64,000 nucleotides of DNA from Anaerorhabdus sp036636695 (GTDB lineage: Bacteria; Bacillota_I; Bacilli_A; Erysipelotrichales; Erysipelotrichaceae): the NCBI RefSeq assembly GCF_036636695.1, contig NZ_JAVWNW010000003.1; one strand, 5' to 3'. Position numbers and translations under genes: made by a program. This document shows, piece after piece, positions 60,237 through 64,000 of the stretch. Positions within the stretch are counted from its first letter, which is position 1. Every line of letters begins with the position of its first letter. The notes beneath the pieces were generated by a model. The model did not search any database and was not told the DNA's origin. It worked only from the letters and a program-made list of their open reading frames with translations.

Positions 60237-61113
60237 AGTAAATGATTTAACACTTCAATATCATAGTGGAAAAGGTGTATTTGACTTAAATTTTGAAGTG
60301 AAAGAGGGGGAAGTTATTGGCTACCTTGGCCCAAATGGTGCAGGTAAGACGACAACAATTCGTGCTCTTATGGGATTTATTAAACCAGATAAAGGAAATA
60401 CCACAATTAACGGTTTAGATTCATTTTCTGATGCACCTAAAATTATGAAGAGTCTAGGATATTTACCTGGAGAAATCTCATTTATTGATGGCATGACAGG
60501 TGAAGAATATCTCAAATATATGGCAGATGTTAGAGGGTTAAAAGATTTAACAAGACAAAAAGAACTTATTGAAATGTTTGAATTTTCACCTAAAGGAAAT
60601 ATTAAAAAGTATTCAAAAGGAATGAAACAAAAACTTGGAATTGTAGCAGCATTTATGCATGATCCGGATGTATTGATTTTAGATGAACCAACAAGTGGAT
60701 TAGATCCATTGATGCAAAATCGTTTCGTTGAATTAATTCTTGAAGAAAAGAAAAAAGGAAAAACCATTCTTATGTCGAGCCATATGTTTGAAGAAGTTGA
60801 ACGAACTTGTGACAATGTGTTGATTATTAAGGATGGACGTATTGTTGCACATTCAGACATTGAAACACTAAAGAATACGCAAAGAAAAGGATTCGAAATA
60901 AAAACTCCAGATATTGATAAAGCGGTGCAAGTTTTAAGAGAAGCAGGATTTAATGCAAAAGCTAATAATGGTGTACTTGAAGTATATGTAACTGGTGATA
61001 GTGTAGATAAATTTGTTAAAACGTGTTCGTTGTTTATGGTAACTTCATTAGATATCAAAGCACAAACGTTAGAAGATGTCTTTATGCATTTCTATTCTAA
61101 GGAGGCAAAATAA
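60229..61113 (+). CDS. ABC transporter ATP-binding protein 2
   Basis: 294 residues. Walker A GPNGAGKTTT, signature YSKGMKQKLGI, Walker B VLILDEPTSGLDP and H-loop MSSHMFEEVE are all intact. The start is uncertain: ATG 60229 is most natural by homology, but it lacks a ribosome site, and a GTG is 9 bases earlier. The gene pairs with permease 3 two bases downstream. It is separated from permease 2 by 76 bases with a short leader ORF. Confidence 0.9.
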   Translation: MIKVNDLTLQYHSGKGVFDLNFEVKEGEVIGYLGPNGAGKTTTIRALMGFIKPDKGNTTINGLDSFSDAPKIMKSLGYLPGEISFIDGMTGEEYLKYMADVRGLKDLTRQKELIEMFEFSPKGNIKKYSKGMKQKLGIVAAFMHDPDVLILDEPTSGLDPLMQNRFVELILEEKKKGKTILMSSHMFEEVERTCDNVLIIKDGRIVAHSDIETLKNTQRKGFEIKTPDIDKAVQVLREAGFNAKANNGVLEVYVTGDSVDKFVKTCSLFMVTSLDIKAQTLEDVFMHFYSKEAK

Positions 61114-61114
61114 A

Positions 61115-61912
61115 ATGAGTTTACCATTATTTAAAACAACTTTTAAAAAGAACTGGGTCTTGGGATTAATCTTTACATTGGTACTTATGATGTATTCTGG
61201 TGTGATGATTTCAATGTTTGATCCTGCTAGTATTGATAATTTAATGAAAATGTTTGAATTATTTCCACCAGAAATAATGAGTATGTTGGGCTTTGCAGAA
61301 GCATTTACGGATATGACTGGATATCTTGCAAGTTGGTTATATGGGTTATTAATGATTGGTTTTCCAATGGTTTACAGTATTATGTTGGGAAATAAATTAA
61401 TTGCGAAAACAGTAGATAATGGTTCAATTGCATGTCTATTATCAACACCAGATTCTCGTGTTAAAATTGCATTAACAAAAGCAATCTATGCGATTATATC
61501 AATGATAGTTATTCTAGGGATTGTATTTATCTTTAATATCACTTTGAGTAATGCAATGTTTCCAGGTAGTTTAGATATAGAAGCATTCACAAACTTAAAT
61601 ATTACAGTGTTACTTGTAAATATAACTGTTATGGCAATTACATTCTTCTGTTCATGTTTATTTTCAGATACAAAATATTCAATTGGTTTTGGTGCTGGAA
61701 TTCCACTAGCCTTCTTATTGATTAAAATGCTTAGTGGCGTTTCAGATAAATTGGATTTTCTTACAAAGATATCAATTTTTGGATGGTATGACCCAATGAA
61801 GATTGCGAGTGGAGAAATTGCAATGACAGCAAACATTGCTTACATTGTAATAGCTATCGTTTTGTTTGTTGCAGGAATCATGATTTTCAAACGTAAACGT
61901 TTAGCTGTTTAA
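61115..61912 (+). CDS. ABC-2 type permease 3
   Basis: 265 residues with six predicted membrane segments; the loop GNKLIAKTVDNGSIACLLSTPDSRVKIALTKAIYA corresponds to the coupling region. I chose the ATG at 61115, with AAGGAGG 9 bases upstream, over an earlier in-frame start inside the ATPase gene. It probably forms a homodimeric channel with ATPase 2, giving two exporters in one operon. Confidence 0.87.
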   Translation: MSLPLFKTTFKKNWVLGLIFTLVLMMYSGVMISMFDPASIDNLMKMFELFPPEIMSMLGFAEAFTDMTGYLASWLYGLLMIGFPMVYSIMLGNKLIAKTVDNGSIACLLSTPDSRVKIALTKAIYAIISMIVILGIVFIFNITLSNAMFPGSLDIEAFTNLNITVLLVNITVMAITFFCSCLFSDTKYSIGFGAGIPLAFLLIKMLSGVSDKLDFLTKISIFGWYDPMKIASGEIAMTANIAYIVIAIVLFVAGIMIFKRKRLAV

Positions 61913-61952
61913 AAAACTTGCGTCAGATTGAAATGAGCTTTATCATAATAGT

Positions 61953-62840
61953 ATGAAATATGAGATAAAGTTCAACCAAATAAATATTAATGAATGTAAA
62001 GCGGTTGAAGGAAAGACAGTTGTTGAATTCCTTCAACTTTTTAAAGTATCTAAGAAGAATATTCATACGTTGTTTGAGGACAAACGTGTGAAATTAAATC
62101 GTGAGATTGCTTCAAGAGAAAGTATCATAAAAAAAGAAGATTCAATCACGATACAATTACCCAAAGAAGAAATTGATTATGCTTCTGATAATCAGTCAGC
62201 ACAAATTGTTTATGAAGATGATTTTGTTTTAATTGCACATAAAGATGCAGGAATAATTGTGCATGATGAAAAAAGTAAATTAGGAACACTAGCAAATCAA
62301 GTCGCAACATATTATGCACAAACCAACCAAAATCTTCCAGTACGTTATATTCATCGATTAGATGAAGAAACTGAAGGTCTAGTGTTCTTTTCAAAGATAT
62401 CTTTGTTTCAACCTTGGTTTGATGAGGAGTTAAAGGAAAAGAAAGTTAAACGCTTCTACTATGCAATTGTAGAAGGTGAAATGAAAATAGGAAAGAAACA
62501 AACTATTTGTAAACCAATTGGAAGAAATCGCCATGATGCAAAAAAAATGATAATCGCTTCTTCAGGTAAAGAAGCAATTACCAAGATACAGTGTATAAAT
62601 TCTAAGAATGGATTATCATTGATTCAATGTGAACTCGAAACAGGTAGAACACATCAAATTAGAGTTCATCTTTCTTCGATCGGATATCCCATTGTAAATG
62701 ATGAATACTATGGAACAAAAACAGACAAGTGGAAAGGCATGGGACTTTATGCTTATAAACTTGAATGGCATGAGATTTTTACACATGAAAAAAGAGTCAT
62801 TACTGACCCTTATCTAAAAGAACTAGATTATTTTAAATAA
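61953..62840 (+). CDS. RluA family pseudouridine synthase
   Basis: 295 residues. N-terminal S4-like region (about 20-65), then VYEDDFVLIAHKDAGIIVHD, catalytic Asp in RYIHRLDEETEGL (HRLD motif) and the end ETGRTHQIRVHLSSIGYPIVNDEYYG. It isomerises uridine in rRNA or tRNA; the target cannot be assigned. No good ribosome site precedes the ATG at 61953 (sequence upstream ends ATCATAATAGT), so the start is uncertain. Its 3' end overlaps the convergent HAD gene by 8 bases. Confidence 0.9.
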   Translation: MKYEIKFNQININECKAVEGKTVVEFLQLFKVSKKNIHTLFEDKRVKLNREIASRESIIKKEDSITIQLPKEEIDYASDNQSAQIVYEDDFVLIAHKDAGIIVHDEKSKLGTLANQVATYYAQTNQNLPVRYIHRLDEETEGLVFFSKISLFQPWFDEELKEKKVKRFYYAIVEGEMKIGKKQTICKPIGRNRHDAKKMIIASSGKEAITKIQCINSKNGLSLIQCELETGRTHQIRVHLSSIGYPIVNDEYYGTKTDKWKGMGLYAYKLEWHEIFTHEKRVITDPYLKELDYFK

Positions 62841-63630
62841 CATTGAAATGTCTAATTGCGAAATCAACACCATCTTCATCAACAGAGGTTGTGACAAAGT
62901 CAGCCTCTTTTTTAACGATGTCACGGGCATTTCCCATTGCGACACCAATTTGTGCTTGGCGTAACATTTCAATATCATTTTCTGCATCGCCGAAAGACAT
63001 TACGTTATCCCAAGTTAGATTATTCATTTTTAATACGGAAGCAATTGTAGTTGCTTTACTAAATGTAGGTGGGTAAGCATCATATCCTTTAGAATAAGAC
63101 CATGCGAATACTAAACTTGGTATTTTTTCTTTAAATGTTTCGATAATTGTTTCATCACCAATTAGAAATGCACCTAGTGGCAATCCATTTGTTTTGTGGA
63201 AAGGAATATCTGTTGGATTTGCAAAGACAGCATTACCATAGTCTTTATCACCAACATATCCTTTATAGAATTTGTCATAATTAGAATAAATAACAACGCC
63301 TTCTTTGAATTTGAATCCTAATCCAATATTGTACTCTTCACAAAGTGTGTAAAGAATATCAACGTCCTCCTCTTTCATAGGATAACTTTCAAGAACAGTG
63401 CCATGTTTATCAACTAAACAAGCGCCGTTGATTGTCACAAAGTAATCAGGATTAACATCTTCAAACAAGCTTTTATGAATAAATGAATAATGTCTTCCAG
63501 TAGCTATTAGGATCTGAATTCCTTTTGCTTTAGCTTCATCAAATGTTTCTTTTAATTTAGCACTAATACTTTCACGAGAATATGGAATTAATGTACCATC
63601 AATATCGCATACTAACATTTTAATAGTCAT
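62833..63630 (-). CDS. Cof-type HAD hydrolase
   Basis: 265 residues. Motif I LVCDIDGTLIPYSRESI, motif II ATGRHYSFIH, motif III-IV MSFGDAENDIEMLRQA with the metal acids, and a C2 cap. It dephosphorylates small phosphometabolites. AAGGAG is 9 bases before the ATG. It overlaps the convergent pseudouridine synthase gene by 8 bases. A second Cof-type gene in the window ends the sugar-acid operon. Confidence 0.93.
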   Translation of the reverse strand: MTIKMLVCDIDGTLIPYSRESISAKLKETFDEAKAKGIQILIATGRHYSFIHKSLFEDVNPDYFVTINGACLVDKHGTVLESYPMKEEDVDILYTLCEEYNIGLGFKFKEGVVIYSNYDKFYKGYVGDKDYGNAVFANPTDIPFHKTNGLPLGAFLIGDETIIETFKEKIPSLVFAWSYSKGYDAYPPTFSKATTIASVLKMNNLTWDNVMSFGDAENDIEMLRQAQIGVAMGNARDIVKKEADFVTTSVDEDGVDFAIRHFNVI

Positions 63631-63661
63631 AGTTTATCTCCTTATTGTTTCTTATTATAAC

Positions 63662-64000
63662 TTATTCTTTAATAAAGGTGAAATAACGGGATAGATTTTG
63701 ACGCGAAAGTAGAACATTAATTAGAATAGATATAAATACACCAACTCCAGTATCAATCATACGATTGATTGCATAGCTTATATACTCATCATGAGGTGTA
63801 TTTAACATAACGATATAAAACACTACCGCACCACCTTGAATCGCTCCAGGATAGCCTAGAAATTGACTCAGTATGATAAGACAAGTAATACCAATTAATA
63901 AAAATACGATTTGCATCAGTTTACCAGTAGTTTGTTGTTGGAGGTAAAAAAATACCATGCCTAAACAACCACCAATTATCGTTCCGATGAAACGATTGCT
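63662..64000 (-). CDS. FUSC/aromatic acid exporter-like protein, partial
   Basis: The frame is open at the window edge (64000), so 113 C-terminal residues are visible before the stop at 63662. Three or four hydrophobic segments are seen; NRFIGTIIGGCLG followed by membrane helices and a second NRMIDTGVGVFISILIN repeat fits the ArAE/FUSC family of aromatic or toxic acid exporters. The N-terminus is outside the window. Confidence 0.7.
   Translation of the reverse strand, partial: SNRFIGTIIGGCLGMVFFYLQQQTTGKLMQIVFLLIGITCLIILSQFLGYPGAIQGGAVVFYIVMLNTPHDEYISYAINRMIDTGVGVFISILINVLLSRQNLSRYFTFIKE

Noticed and set aside
60321..61058. Open frame of 245 codons on the minus strand, antisense to ABC ATPase 2
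   Set aside because: The plus strand has a complete ATPase with every motif; the antisense product is Ser/Ile-rich without domains or ribosome site.
61930..61955. Leaderless transcript for the pseudouridine synthase (CATAAT just before the ATG)
   Set aside because: The box is only 3 bases from the start codon, too close for a normal transcription start at the ATG, and no -35 is seen.
1..64000. CRISPR arrays, prophage modules or restriction systems
   Set aside because: I saw no regularly spaced repeats, no phage structural genes and no methylase-endonuclease pair in either strand.

Overview
The window is AT-rich DNA with gram-positive gene structure: strong AGGAGG ribosome sites, lipoproteins with lipobox signals, TATAAT-type promoters and hairpin plus T-run terminators. 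TGA is used as stop and TGG as Trp. The gene set (CBS-containing Mn-type pyrophosphatase, RlmCD-type methyltransferase, many Cof-type HAD phosphatases, VanW, YitT/YczE membrane proteins, PRD regulator, galactitol-type PTS, CIRCE element) points to a low-GC Firmicute. An Erysipelotrichia-like gut anaerobe is my best guess, but no rRNA or marker tree is available here. I see no prophage, CRISPR array, intact transposon or plasmid origin.

Layout. 1-1.7 kb: end of a receiver-GGDEF-EAL gene and a TetR regulator. 1.7-5.5 kb: a long gene-free leader, then a glutamate-dependent acid resistance pair, gadB (with an apparent one-base loss in an A run) and gadC. 5.7-9.3 kb: a tightly spaced operon of membrane c-di-GMP phosphodiesterase, GNAT and VanW. 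9.3-13 kb: YczE-like protein, DegV, tRNA-Arg(CCT), a RhuM-Fic protein and a methyltransferase. 13-20 kb: 5'-nucleotidase lipoprotein; a PucR/CdaR regulator divergent from an SDR dehydrogenase and a KdgT-like permease; two lipoproteins and a MarR regulator.

20-28.3 kb is the most coherent catabolic locus: a large PRD/PTS-domain regulator whose AAA+ core has lost its catalytic motifs, then KDPG-type aldolase, galactitol-type EIIA, EIIB and EIIC, an IlvD/Edd-family dehydratase and a HAD phosphatase. The logic is PTS uptake of a sugar acid as its 6-phosphate, dehydration to a 2-keto-3-deoxy-6-phospho acid and aldol cleavage to pyruvate plus a triose phosphate, a PTS-fed Entner-Doudoroff route. 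The KdgT/SDR pair 3 kb upstream would fit the same chemistry.

28.3-49.3 kb is mixed housekeeping: paired ChrA halves with a LysR regulator, a PdaC-like deacetylase, sirtuin, MutY, a WYL regulator, CDF transporter, HtpG behind a near-perfect CIRCE, RlmA-like methyltransferase, cyclophilin, YitT, CBS-pyrophosphatase, MgtE and the queuosine operon tgt-queA-queH. mgtE has no M-box that I can see; instead a 24-codon leader ORF lies upstream, inside RNA that can fold over both its own start and the mgtE ribosome site. This is the strongest candidate for an undescribed regulatory device in the window.

49.3-64 kb: ArsR regulator with an FMN-dependent hydroxy-acid oxidase, a divergent pyrophosphatase-like protein, a DUF4358-MBOAT-DHHW surface acylation operon, RlmCD, a five-gene ABC-2 exporter cluster (two ATPases, three permeases), an RluA-type pseudouridine synthase, a HAD phosphatase and a partial FUSC-type protein at the edge.
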